Positions 1 through 7,659 of a stretch of DNA of 64,000 bases are shown here, piece by piece (the stretch's first letter is position 1; each line of letters opens with the position of its first letter). Origin of the DNA: Tractidigestivibacter scatoligenes (GTDB taxonomy: Bacteria > Actinomycetota > Coriobacteriia > Coriobacteriales > Atopobiaceae); assembly GCF_001494635.1 (NCBI RefSeq), contig NZ_LOJF01000010.1:124001-188000 (forward strand). The letters are read 5' to 3'. Both the position numbers and the translations under genes were made by a program. A model generated the notes under the pieces. That model saw only the letters and a list, made by a program, of their open reading frames with translations. It was not told the DNA's origin and made no database searches.

Positions 1-833
1 TGTGCCCCACGCCCGGCTCGCACCTGCGCGGGAGTCTCGCCAAAGCGCTCGCGAAACAGCCGATGAAAGTTGCTGGTTCCTTCATACCCAACCATTGCCG
101 CGACCTTTACCACCGGAAGCCCCGTGTCCGTAAGCAGCTGATGCGCACGAAGCATACGCTGCTCGCGAACGAGCTGCGAGAAGGTCCGACCGCACTGCTC
201 GTGAAGCAACCCAGAGAGGTAGGTTGGGTTGTACGAGAAGCGCTCGGCCAACCCCTGAAGCGTGACGCTCTCGGGATGCGCGGCAATTTCGGTGAGAAGC
301 AGGGCGACAAGGTCGTCGGGGCTTCGGCGTCCGGGAGCCCGGCGAATCGCGGGACTTGCCAGCGCGATCGCCGCCGAGGCCAAGCCATCTAGTGCCAGCT
401 CCCACTCCTCCCGGCGTTCGGCGTAGGCAACCACCATGAGCGAGAAGATATCCTGCAGTATGGCGGGGTCAACTTCGTCCGCCTTCGATATCTCCGTGGT
501 GCCTGGCTGCTCTTGGCCAAGGTTGTCAACCAGCACCTGGAAGAAGTTGGACGAGGAGGGCGCGAGGGCCATGAGCACCCGGTCAAGCCGCTGCTTGCCA
601 AGAATGGCGTAGACCATGATGTCGTCTGGCCTGGGGCGGCGGTCCAGTAGCAGGTGGGCCGGATGCTCCGCGTCGTAGATGGTCCTCAGAATGTGGCAGG
701 GCACTGAGGCGGGGATGGTTGGCCTGTCGCGCAGCCGGTACGCCACGAGGAGCGTGCCCGACCCCGGCTCCAGGTGCTCCCGCCGCTCTGCGAGTAAGGT
801 GTCTAGCGCGCGCTTGAGCCTAGCTTCGTTCAC
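1..833 (-). CDS. AraC-family transcriptional regulator, C-terminus cut by window edge
   Basis: Reading the minus strand from a GTG at 833 gives 277 open codons running off the left edge. The start is preceded by a GGAGGGA ribosome site. The first 150 or so residues match no domain I recognise and may sense a ligand. The last 90 form an AraC/XylS double helix-turn-helix, with a YNPTYLSGLLHEQCGRTFSQ stretch in the first HTH and a VAAMVGYEGTSNFHRLFRER stretch in the second. The gene is divergent from the ABC exporter at 1049, which is the classic layout for local control of an exporter. The family is confident; the ligand and target are inferred only from position. Confidence 0.85.
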   Translation of the reverse strand, partial: MNEARLKRALDTLLAERREHLEPGSGTLLVAYRLRDRPTIPASVPCHILRTIYDAEHPAHLLLDRRPRPDDIMVYAILGKQRLDRVLMALAPSSSNFFQVLVDNLGQEQPGTTEISKADEVDPAILQDIFSLMVVAYAERREEWELALDGLASAAIALASPAIRRAPGRRSPDDLVALLLTEIAAHPESVTLQGLAERFSYNPTYLSGLLHEQCGRTFSQLVREQRMLRAHQLLTDTGLPVVKVAAMVGYEGTSNFHRLFRERFGETPAQVRAGRGA

Positions 834-851
834 GGGTCCCTCCCCAACGAC

Positions 852-896
852 ACCATAGTCTGACTGCGTCCCTATGGTACGCCAGAATTTCTGGTA
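852..896. promoter_or_regulatory. Two inverted repeats in the divergent regulator/exporter gap
   Basis: The 215-bp gap between the AraC-type gene and the exporter holds ACCATAG at 852-858 facing CTATGGT at 872-878. Directly after it is the near-perfect palindrome CCAGAATTTCTGG at 882-894. Their place just upstream of the regulator start suggests operator sites, possibly autoregulatory. No clear -35/-10 pair could be assigned. Confidence 0.4.
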
Positions 897-1048
897 CTCA
901 ACGCTAGGGATTTAGGTATGGCGTTGTGGCATAGCCGGAACATTCTCCCTGTTTTAGCGTGAATTACAGCAAGGATTCAGAACTCATGTCGCATAGCGTC
1001 CACATCACGAGAGCGACAAAACCTCAGGCATAGGTATGGTGGTGCCCA

Positions 1049-2794
1049 ATGGGTGCGCAGAGAAGAACGTCCACGGCAGGTAGGGAGGACGGTGCGCGCG
1101 AGCTGTGGGCCAGCATGTTTCGCGGGAACTGGCTGCTCTTCTCGGCAAACGTTGTGCTGTATCTGGCGCAGGCCATCATCACGCTTGCCTTTGCCTACAT
1201 ACTCAAGCAGACCTTCGATGCCGTGGCAGCAGGGTCTCTCGACCTTCTCGCCCAGACGGGTCAAGCGGTTGCCCTGCTGATGGCGGCCGAGCTTGCAACA
1301 GAGCTGGCCATGCGTGCCTCGCTGCCGGCGTTTCTGCGCCGCGCGGTGAGTGGGTATCGCCGTGCCGTCTTCGACCGGCTGCTAGGCAAGGGCATTGGCG
1401 CCTTCGACGGCGGCGGGGCAAGCCGCTACGAGTCTGCGCTCACCAACGACGTGACCACCATAGAGACGACCTACCTCGAGAAGATTTTTACGATGGTTAC
1501 CGAGGTTGTCTCGCTGGCAGGCTCCGTTGCCATGCTTCTGGCCCAAAGCGTTCCGCTGGCCGTGGTGGCAATTGTGTCTGCGCTGGTACCGCTGGTGATT
1601 GGCCTTGCGTCCGGCGGCCGGCTTGCCGCGCGCCAGCGCGTGGTCTCCGATGCCACGGGGCGCTTTGTGGGCACGGTCCATGACCTCGCCTGCGGCTTCC
1701 CTCTCATCAAGAGTTTTAGCGCCGAGGACGCTGCGCGCGAGCGCTTTGAGGCCGCTAACGGCACGCTTGAGGCAGACAAGCGCCTCCGCCGCCGTACGGA
1801 GCTGGGAATACGTGCGCTGGCCATGACTGCGCAGGGCATCTCTCAGCTTTCTGTCATGTTCTTTGGCGCGTGGCTCGCGCTTTCTGGCCGCGGGATGACA
1901 GTGGGTGGGATTCTCATGGCAACGCAGCTCATGAACAGCATCGCCCAGCCAATCCAGGATCTGCCGTCCATCTTTGCCGCGCGCCGGGCGTCGCTGGGGC
2001 TGGTAGGAAAGCTTGCCCAGATGCTCGGCGAGAACCGCGAGCGTATGGGCGGTGTGACGCTGCCTGCTACGCTTACCAAAGGCATATCGCTTTCAAACGT
2101 GACCTTTGACTATGACGAGAACCTCCCTGTTCTTTCTGGCCTGAGTGCGGAGTTTGCTGCGGGCGGTTGCTACGCCGTGGTGGGGGCGTCGGGCAGCGGC
2201 AAGTCGACGCTCCTCTCGCTGCTCATGGGTGCGCACTCCAACTACGGTGGCCAGATTGCCTTCGATGGGTGCGAACTGCGCGACGCGAGCCTTGAGTCGC
2301 TCTGGGCCACGGTGTCGCTGGTGCGGCAGGATACGTTCCTTTTTGATGCCACGCTGCGGGAGAACGTCACCATGTTCACCCATGTTGATGCCGCTGAACT
2401 GGAGTCTGCCGTGCGGCGGGCGGGCCTTGCCAGCTTTGTGGCGGCGCACGGTATGGACTACCCGTGCGGCGAGGGAGGCTCCAACCTCTCTGGCGGCGAG
2501 CGGCAGCGGGTGTGCATCGCGCGGAGCCTGCTGCATGGATCGGGAGTGCTGCTCCTCGACGAGGCTACGTCGGCCCTGGACCAGGAGACTGCCGACCAGG
2601 TTACCCGCTCGGTGGTGGCGCTTGAGGGGACTACGCGCATCATGGTGACGCACCGCTTGGACGCCGGGCAGCTGCGGCTCTTTGACGGCATCGTGGTGCT
2701 GCGCGACGGCCGCGTGTGCGAGCAGGGCACCTTTGACGAGCTCATGGCCACGCCGAACGGCTACTTCCGGGCGCTCTATACCGTGGGGGAGTAG
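1049..2794 (+). CDS. ABC exporter, fused membrane and ATPase domains
   Basis: This 581-residue half-transporter has an N-terminal six-helix exporter membrane domain (about residues 20-310) followed by an ATPase domain. The Walker A box GASGSGKST lies near residue 375, the signature is LSGGERQR, and Walker B reads VLLLDEATSALD with an H-loop in MVTHRLD. Half-size exporters work as homo- or heterodimers. No partner half-transporter lies beside it, so a homodimer is likely. The divergent AraC-type gene resembles arrangements controlling siderophore, peptide or drug exporters, but the substrate cannot be read from sequence. The ribosome site is weak. Confidence 0.85.
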   Translation: MGAQRRTSTAGREDGARELWASMFRGNWLLFSANVVLYLAQAIITLAFAYILKQTFDAVAAGSLDLLAQTGQAVALLMAAELATELAMRASLPAFLRRAVSGYRRAVFDRLLGKGIGAFDGGGASRYESALTNDVTTIETTYLEKIFTMVTEVVSLAGSVAMLLAQSVPLAVVAIVSALVPLVIGLASGGRLAARQRVVSDATGRFVGTVHDLACGFPLIKSFSAEDAARERFEAANGTLEADKRLRRRTELGIRALAMTAQGISQLSVMFFGAWLALSGRGMTVGGILMATQLMNSIAQPIQDLPSIFAARRASLGLVGKLAQMLGENRERMGGVTLPATLTKGISLSNVTFDYDENLPVLSGLSAEFAAGGCYAVVGASGSGKSTLLSLLMGAHSNYGGQIAFDGCELRDASLESLWATVSLVRQDTFLFDATLRENVTMFTHVDAAELESAVRRAGLASFVAAHGMDYPCGEGGSNLSGGERQRVCIARSLLHGSGVLLLDEATSALDQETADQVTRSVVALEGTTRIMVTHRLDAGQLRLFDGIVVLRDGRVCEQGTFDELMATPNGYFRALYTVGE

Positions 2795-3011
2795 GGTGCC
2801 GGGGGGGCGGGGTGGCACCCCCGGCCGGCGTGCCGGCTGCGCGGCGCTGCGGCTGGCGCTCCCGGGTAGCGCGCCGCAACCGGCACTCCCGGGCTGTTTT
2901 CAGACGTTTTTCTCTCTAAGAACGGTACAATGTGTCGAGTATTAGCCCCACAGCGTTTGCGTGTTGGGGCCAATGCCGCTGACAGCTTCAATCTGGGGGA
3001 TGGTGTCTGCA

Positions 3012-3920
3012 ATGGATTCGGATGAATCGGTCAGGTCTGCGAGAGGGACCGTCATCCTCTTCCTTGTGGTTACGTTTGCGCTGGACTGGGTGAGCTGGAT
3101 TTTCACTGGTGCCCAATCGGGATGGGCCATCGACGAGTCGAACGGCGTGTGGGGCCCGTTGCTTGCCATCTCGATGTTTGGGCCACTTGCTGCTGCAATT
3201 ATCGTCCGTGTGACGAGAAAAACCACCGTCGACGCTGGCTGGCGGCCTCGTATCAAGGGCGGGCTGCGCTGGTATCTGCTGGCGCTGGCAATCCCGCCCG
3301 CCCTTACGCTTGCCGGCGCCTTGGTCTACTTTCTTTTCCTCTCCGGTGACTTTGACCCGGAGGCATCGCGCTTCTCCGCTGCCGCCATCGCCCAGCTTGG
3401 CGTAGGCGCCGACCAGGTTCCGGCAATCTTCGCCGTCCAGGTTGCCTATGCCGTGATTTTCGCCCCGTTCATCAACATGCTGCTGGCCATTGGCGAGGAA
3501 GCGGGCTGGCGCGGGTTTCTCTATCCCGCGCTGAGGGAGCGGATGCCGCGCAGCCGCGCTGCAATTATCACCGGAGTTGTGTGGGGCCTCTGGCATGCGC
3601 CCGTCATTGCCATGGGGTATAACTACGGCACCGATTACCTGGGGTTTCCCGTGCTTGGCATTGTTGCCATGACCATCTTCTGCATGGCATTCGGGACGTT
3701 TCTCTGCTTTCTCCGCGAGCGCTCGGGAAGCGTCTGGCCTTGCGCGCTTGCCCATGGGTCACTCAACGCCGTAGCAGGGCTGGGCATGTGGTTTAGCCGC
3801 AGTGCAGGCGGCATTCTGGGGCCAATGCCGCTGGGACTTCTCGGCTGCATTCCGGTGGTGCTGCTGGCGGTCTGGCAGTTGGGGCGCCTTGGCGCCCCGG
3901 ACGCGGGCGCCGCTAGATAA
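3012..3920 (+). CDS. CPBP-family intramembrane glutamic protease
   Basis: This polytopic membrane protein of about 302 residues carries the CPBP (Abi, Rce1-like) signatures: GEEAGWRGFLYP, containing the EExxxR box, and GLWHAPV with the second-motif histidine. CPBP proteins are membrane endopeptidases linked to prenyl-protein processing, bacteriocin self-immunity or, often, unknown roles. The start is uncertain. ATG at 3012 sits about 10 nt after a GGGGGA; in-frame ATG 3000 and GTG 2961 are possible. The 17-bp string TGGGGCCAATGCCGCTG occurs both near 2965 and near 3820 inside the gene. It follows the ABC exporter and may belong to the same transport or immunity locus. Confidence 0.75.
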   Translation: MDSDESVRSARGTVILFLVVTFALDWVSWIFTGAQSGWAIDESNGVWGPLLAISMFGPLAAAIIVRVTRKTTVDAGWRPRIKGGLRWYLLALAIPPALTLAGALVYFLFLSGDFDPEASRFSAAAIAQLGVGADQVPAIFAVQVAYAVIFAPFINMLLAIGEEAGWRGFLYPALRERMPRSRAAIITGVVWGLWHAPVIAMGYNYGTDYLGFPVLGIVAMTIFCMAFGTFLCFLRERSGSVWPCALAHGSLNAVAGLGMWFSRSAGGILGPMPLGLLGCIPVVLLAVWQLGRLGAPDAGAAR

Positions 3921-4269
3921 GGCAGCTCACCAGGAGAATCGCAGGCAGAAGGCCTTGCTTGAGGATGATCTTGGGGTCGCTAGTGGCAGCTCCATATGCC
4001 GCGACGACGACCATCGACGCGCTCAGGGCAATCACCGCCGCCTTGCTGGGAACGACCAGCGCGGCCACGAGCAGCAGAATCGCAAGGACGCCGTTGTAGA
4101 CGCCCTGGTTCTTGAAGAGCGTGCTCACGGAGGGGCGCGACAGCTCGTCGACGGTCATGTTGAACGTTTGCGCCGTGCGCGCCGACGTGGTCGCAAGGGT
4201 CTCGAGGTAGAAGATGAAGAGGAACTCCGCCGCAACCAGCACGGCGAGGACAGTGGTGATGATGGACAT
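3913..4269 (-). CDS. DUF1304-family small membrane protein
   Basis: This 118-residue protein has about four predicted transmembrane helices. The NQGVYNGVLA motif in the middle and the late Gly-Ala/QGLLPA region are typical of DUF1304 proteins, whose function is unknown. It converges on the CPBP gene and overlaps its 3' end by 8 bp. An ATG start with GGAGTTAC just upstream supports the coordinates. The family call is good; no biochemical role is proposed. Confidence 0.75.
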   Translation of the reverse strand: MSIITTVLAVLVAAEFLFIFYLETLATTSARTAQTFNMTVDELSRPSVSTLFKNQGVYNGVLAILLLVAALVVPSKAAVIALSASMVVVAAYGAATSDPKIILKQGLLPAILLVSCLI

Positions 4270-4437
4270 GGTAACTCCTATCGCTGATGTAGCAATTTTT
4301 TGTCGGTGTCTAGTCTAAGGGCGTTCGATTTTCCTGATGGCGTGCTGGCGAGAAAAATAAATTGCACACAATTGAAATTTGGGTTTGGATGGGGCGAGTC
4401 GTGTTTGGGAGGCCGTGTGCTTCTCGCCGTCCCCAGA

Positions 4438-4526
4438 GCTCCGAACTACGCACGGCTGAGTCTATCGTCCAGAAAAGCCCAGCAACACACAAACCTGAAT
4501 CACGGCCGTGCGTAATTCCGGCGTAT
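4438..4526. repeat. Hairpin element in the gap before the nitroreductase
   Basis: In the 368-bp gap 4270-4637, the arm CCGAACTACGCACGGCT (from about 4440) faces GGCCGTGCGTAATTCCGG (to about 4526). The core contains AAAAGCCCAGCAAC. Size and layout match the other roughly 80-94-bp hairpin elements in this window. The rest of the gap shows no convincing gene; an open frame running through it lacks a start with a ribosome site. Confidence 0.5.
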
Positions 4527-4637
4527 CGGCTGCTGCGACAGGAGTTGGCGCTGGCGGTGAAAAGAACGTCGACGAGAGCGGAACCCCGCGGGAACGCTAC
4601 CATGGGGCGTACTGAATCCAACGGAAAGGGCAACGAG

Positions 4638-5351
4638 ATGAACTACCGCATGAGCATCGACGAGGCCGTTGAGTCGCGGCATGCCGTCAGGAGCTACACC
4701 GAGGAGCCCATCTCGGCGGAGGAGCGGGCGGCGCTGGAGGAGGCCGTTGCCACGGCGAACACCGACGGCGCGCTCCACCTTCACCTGGCCTACGACGACC
4801 CGGAGGTGTTCTCGAGCACGCTTGCTCGCCGCGCAGGCTTCACCAATGCCAACAACTACCTGGTCGTGGCTGGCCATGAGAGCAACAACCTCGACATGCG
4901 TGCAGGCTACTTTGCCGAGAAGGTCGTGCTTGAGGCACAGCGGCTGGGCCTCAACAGCTGCTGGGTTGCCGGTACCGCCAAGCGCCGAGCCGTTCGCCAG
5001 ACGCTCGCCCAGAAGGACAAGCTCGTGGCCATTGTGGCGCTGGGCCACGGCGCCACGCAGGGAGAGCCGCACCGCTCGCGCACGATCGCGCAGGTATCGC
5101 GTCCGGTCAACAACGTTCCCGAGTGGTTTGCGCGCGGCGTTCGCTATGCGTTGCTCGCTCCGACGGCCTTGAACCAGCAGACCTTCTGGGTGCAGATGCT
5201 GAAAAAGACCAACTCCGACGGGCTGCCGCTGGTGGGTCTGAGTACCAACGGAGGCCCCTGCGCTCGCGTTGACCTGGGCATTGTGAAGCTGCACTTTGAG
5301 CTGGGCGCCGGCATGGAGAACTTTGCCTGGGCAGACCCGGTGGTGCACTAG
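4638..5351 (+). CDS. Nitroreductase-family flavoprotein
   Basis: This 237-residue protein opens with MSIDEAVESRHAVRSYTEEP, the FMN-phosphate-binding Arg/Ser motif (SRHAVRSY) of the nitroreductase fold. It continues with the middle helix AEKVVLEAQRLGLNSCWV. Such enzymes are FMN-dependent, NAD(P)H-driven reductases of nitro, quinone or enone compounds. The sequence resembles the shorter anaerobe-type members with a C-terminal region containing a GLSTNGGPCARVDLGI stretch. I chose ATG 4638 because the homology begins there; in-frame codons upstream back to 4362 look non-coding. It converges with the acetyltransferase gene. Substrate unknown. Confidence 0.82.
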   Translation: MNYRMSIDEAVESRHAVRSYTEEPISAEERAALEEAVATANTDGALHLHLAYDDPEVFSSTLARRAGFTNANNYLVVAGHESNNLDMRAGYFAEKVVLEAQRLGLNSCWVAGTAKRRAVRQTLAQKDKLVAIVALGHGATQGEPHRSRTIAQVSRPVNNVPEWFARGVRYALLAPTALNQQTFWVQMLKKTNSDGLPLVGLSTNGGPCARVDLGIVKLHFELGAGMENFAWADPVVH

Positions 5352-5399
5352 CGCCGCGCGGCGCTCCGCCCGCCCGCGTGCTGCTCGCCGCGCGGCGCC
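5351..5399. terminator. GC-rich inverted repeat between convergent genes
   Basis: GCGCCGCGCGGCG at 5351-5363 is complementary to CGCCGCGCGGCGC at 5387-5399. It fills the gap between the convergent nitroreductase and acetyltransferase genes. There is no U-tract, so it may only pause polymerase or protect mRNA ends. Confidence 0.45.
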
Positions 5400-5400
5400 G

Positions 5401-5880
5401 CTACAGCACCTGCTCCATGCAGGTCTTCTGGATGCCCATGCCCATTGCCTCGTAGAACTTGCGTGCGCCGGGGTTGCACTCCCACACGTTGAGAGTCACG
5501 TTGTGGAACCCACCCTCGCGTGCGAAGGCAATGATGTGCTGGTAAACGGCGGTTGCCACGCCGTGACCGCGCGCGGCCTCGTCCACGCAGATGTCGTCGA
5601 TGTAGAGGGTGCGAATGGGCTGCAGGTTGTTTGAGTGCGTGTGGTCCTCCACCACGCAGAAGCCGTAGCCTAGGATCTCGCCGGGCTTGGCGTCCTCGTT
5701 CACGGCGACAAAGACGGGCCGGTTGTCGTCAGCGATGATCTGGCGCAGCTCGTCGTCGGTGTACTTGCGCGTCCCGGAGCGAAAGAGGTCCGGCCTCCCC
5801 TGCGCGTGCACCTCGAGCACCTGCGAGAGGCAGTTGTCGATTCCGGGAATGTCTGCGTCGATGGCCCTTCTCACCTGCAT
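5401..5880 (-). CDS. GNAT-family N-acetyltransferase
   Basis: This 159-residue protein begins MQVRRAIDADIPGI, a typical GNAT beta1-alpha1 start. Its acetyl-CoA pyrophosphate loop is VDEAARGHGVATAVYQHI (R/QxxGxG/A form). It is followed by beta5 VTLNVWECNPGARKFYEAMG, the usual N-x-x-A-x-x-F-Y region. Substrate unknown. A GGAAGGG site lies upstream of ATG 5880, only 10 bp after the ATP-grasp stop, so the two genes are probably co-transcribed. The ATP-grasp ligase may supply or use its substrate, but that is inference. Confidence 0.85.
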   Translation of the reverse strand: MQVRRAIDADIPGIDNCLSQVLEVHAQGRPDLFRSGTRKYTDDELRQIIADDNRPVFVAVNEDAKPGEILGYGFCVVEDHTHSNNLQPIRTLYIDDICVDEAARGHGVATAVYQHIIAFAREGGFHNVTLNVWECNPGARKFYEAMGMGIQKTCMEQVL

Positions 5881-5890
5881 GTATGCGGCC

Positions 5891-7150
5891 CTACCCTTCC
5901 TGTGTGTCGTTGTTCTCGGCGGCATCTGCTTCGGAGAAGCCCTCGGGCGCACGCTCCTGCACGAAAGAGATGAACTCCTCGCGCTCCTCTTCGGTGCGCA
6001 CGCGCGCCACGTACATGTGGTTGCCCATGTCATCCGAGAGAACCCCAGGCACGCGCCTCTCCATCATGATGCTTCCGCCCCAGCGCGCAAGAATCTCGCG
6101 ATGGCTGTGCGCGTAGGTATGGTTGTCTCGCCGGCTGGCGTACACGGCGAACCAGTTGTCGTGCGCGTCGTGCAGGCGGCGCTCGCCAAAGCACACCATC
6201 TCCGCCCAGATGCGATAGACGTCGGTGGAGTGCGCAAAGTTCATCATGTCTGGCGTGTAGCCGCCGGTCGGGCGACAGTTGACTTCGAGGCCCACGTAGT
6301 CGCCAGCGTGCCCCAGACCCTCGCGGTCCTCGGCGAGACGGAAGAACTCAAGGTGGACGAAGCGTGCCCGAATCCCAAAGGCGTGCACCGCTGCATGGCC
6401 CAGGTCGCGCAGGCGGGGATCGATGCCGGGGCAGCAGTAGTACGAGAGGTCAAGGCCCTGCCGCGCGACGTCGGACATCGACGGCGGGAACTCCTCCTGG
6501 TTCTCGAAGACCGGCTTGCCCCAGGGGTCGATGATCGCGTCGTAGGCGGCGATGCCGCTGGCGGGGACAAACTCCTCGAGCACGTAGGGCGCGGCCCCCT
6601 GCCACGAGCAGCGGCCGACAAGGTCTCTGAGCTGGTCGTCGTTGTCGATGCGCATGGCGCCGCCGGCACCCACGCCGTACTCGGGCTTGGCGAAGGCCGG
6701 AAACCCGCCCCATTCCCACACGGCGCGGCGGGCATCGTCGAGCGAACCCACGCGGACTTGCCTGGCGGTGGGCACGTTTCCCGCCGCGTAGAGCGGCTTC
6801 ATTTGGGCCTTTGACTGCCACTGGTCGATGGTGGCTAGGCTGGCGCCGGTGGTGACGTGGAAGTCATCGCGAAGCCGAGCGTCAAGCGGCAGCCAGTGCT
6901 CGTTCATCGACTCGATCCAGTCCATGTGGCCGTGCTTCCAGGAGAGGTACGCGACGGCACGAAACACCCGGTCGTAGTTCTCAAGGGAATCAACGTGGAC
7001 GTACTCGTCAAGCGCGCGGTGCAGCTCCGGCGAGATTGCCTCCGCAGGAGTGTCGCCAATGCCGTAGACCGAGGCACCGCACGAGCGCAGGCGGTCGCAC
7101 CACAGCCAGTAGGTCTCGGGGAACTGAGGCGAGATGAAGACGAAGTTCAT
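5891..7150 (-). CDS. ATP-grasp ligase-like enzyme, specificity unknown
   Basis: This 419-residue protein has an N-terminal Rossmann-like preATP-grasp region (FVFISPQFPETYWLWC), then an ATP-grasp core. The core holds FPAFAKPEYGVGAGGAMRI (nucleotide-binding Lys and small loop), APYVLEEFV, and VHLEFF...GLEVNCRPTGGYTPDM, which supplies metal-binding Glu/Asn residues. ATP-grasp enzymes couple carboxylates to amines or thiols through an acyl-phosphate. The late motif resembles those of carboxylate-amine ligases of the CarB/PurK type. Followed by a GNAT gene in the same direction. The substrate is not deducible. Confidence 0.78.
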   Translation of the reverse strand: MNFVFISPQFPETYWLWCDRLRSCGASVYGIGDTPAEAISPELHRALDEYVHVDSLENYDRVFRAVAYLSWKHGHMDWIESMNEHWLPLDARLRDDFHVTTGASLATIDQWQSKAQMKPLYAAGNVPTARQVRVGSLDDARRAVWEWGGFPAFAKPEYGVGAGGAMRIDNDDQLRDLVGRCSWQGAAPYVLEEFVPASGIAAYDAIIDPWGKPVFENQEEFPPSMSDVARQGLDLSYYCCPGIDPRLRDLGHAAVHAFGIRARFVHLEFFRLAEDREGLGHAGDYVGLEVNCRPTGGYTPDMMNFAHSTDVYRIWAEMVCFGERRLHDAHDNWFAVYASRRDNHTYAHSHREILARWGGSIMMERRVPGVLSDDMGNHMYVARVRTEEEREEFISFVQERAPEGFSEADAAENNDTQEG

Positions 7151-7310
7151 GTTGCCCTCCCTGCTGCTGGTGGGGTTGCGGTTGGGCCCGTGTCTCTGGC
7201 CGTGTGTCTAGGGCCAATGATAAGGCCATCTGGATTTTCTCGGCGCACCCAGAGTTTCTTCTTGGTTCATCTGCAGCTTCTCAGGGCGTCTTGGGGCTTC
7301 TCTGCAGGCA

Positions 7311-7388
7311 ATTATTGAACGAAAATGCTGGAAGTAGCTACTAACAACTGGCAAAACTTATAGTTTGGTCGAAAGATCGCGCAATAAT
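7311..7388. repeat. Degenerate hairpin element in the gap before the Dlt-like cluster
   Basis: Within the 509-bp gap 7151-7659, ATTATTG near 7311 faces GCGCAATAAT near 7379-7388, with AACAACTGGC in the core (7342-7351). The right arm matches the arms of the elements at 33874 and 34067, so this looks like a decayed copy of that class. Further right, 7430-7550 holds GC-rich inverted motifs (CTTCGGGCGAGAA, occurring twice) that I could not assign. No gene is seen in the gap. Confidence 0.45.
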
Positions 7389-7659
7389 TTGAGCGACACT
7401 GGGAGAAATGCGCTGCACTCGCCTCCTGCTAAACGCTCCTTCGGGCGAGAAAATGGCGCCCGAGAGACCCTTTCGTACGTAATCCCTGCGGTAATGCGGC
7501 TTCGGGCGAGAATGCGGGTTGCGCGCGAGACGCCCGCCCGTACGGATTAGGTCGCGTTTCGTGTTTCTTGTGTCGGATATCCTGCAAGGCTGTGAGAGTT
7601 AGATACAGTGAGCGCATCTGTACATGTGCGAAAAGTACCTAAAGCCGGGAGACTGCATT

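Noticed and set aside
4362-4637. N-terminal extension of the nitroreductase by about 92 codons
   Set aside because: Upstream codons overlap a hairpin element, have unusual composition and no ribosome site; family similarity starts at 4638.
7624-7659. Upstream ATG as start of MBOAT1
   Set aside because: No ribosome site before it; TTG 7660 is preceded by CGGGAG, matches the start of the paralogue and gives an identical length of 527 residues.
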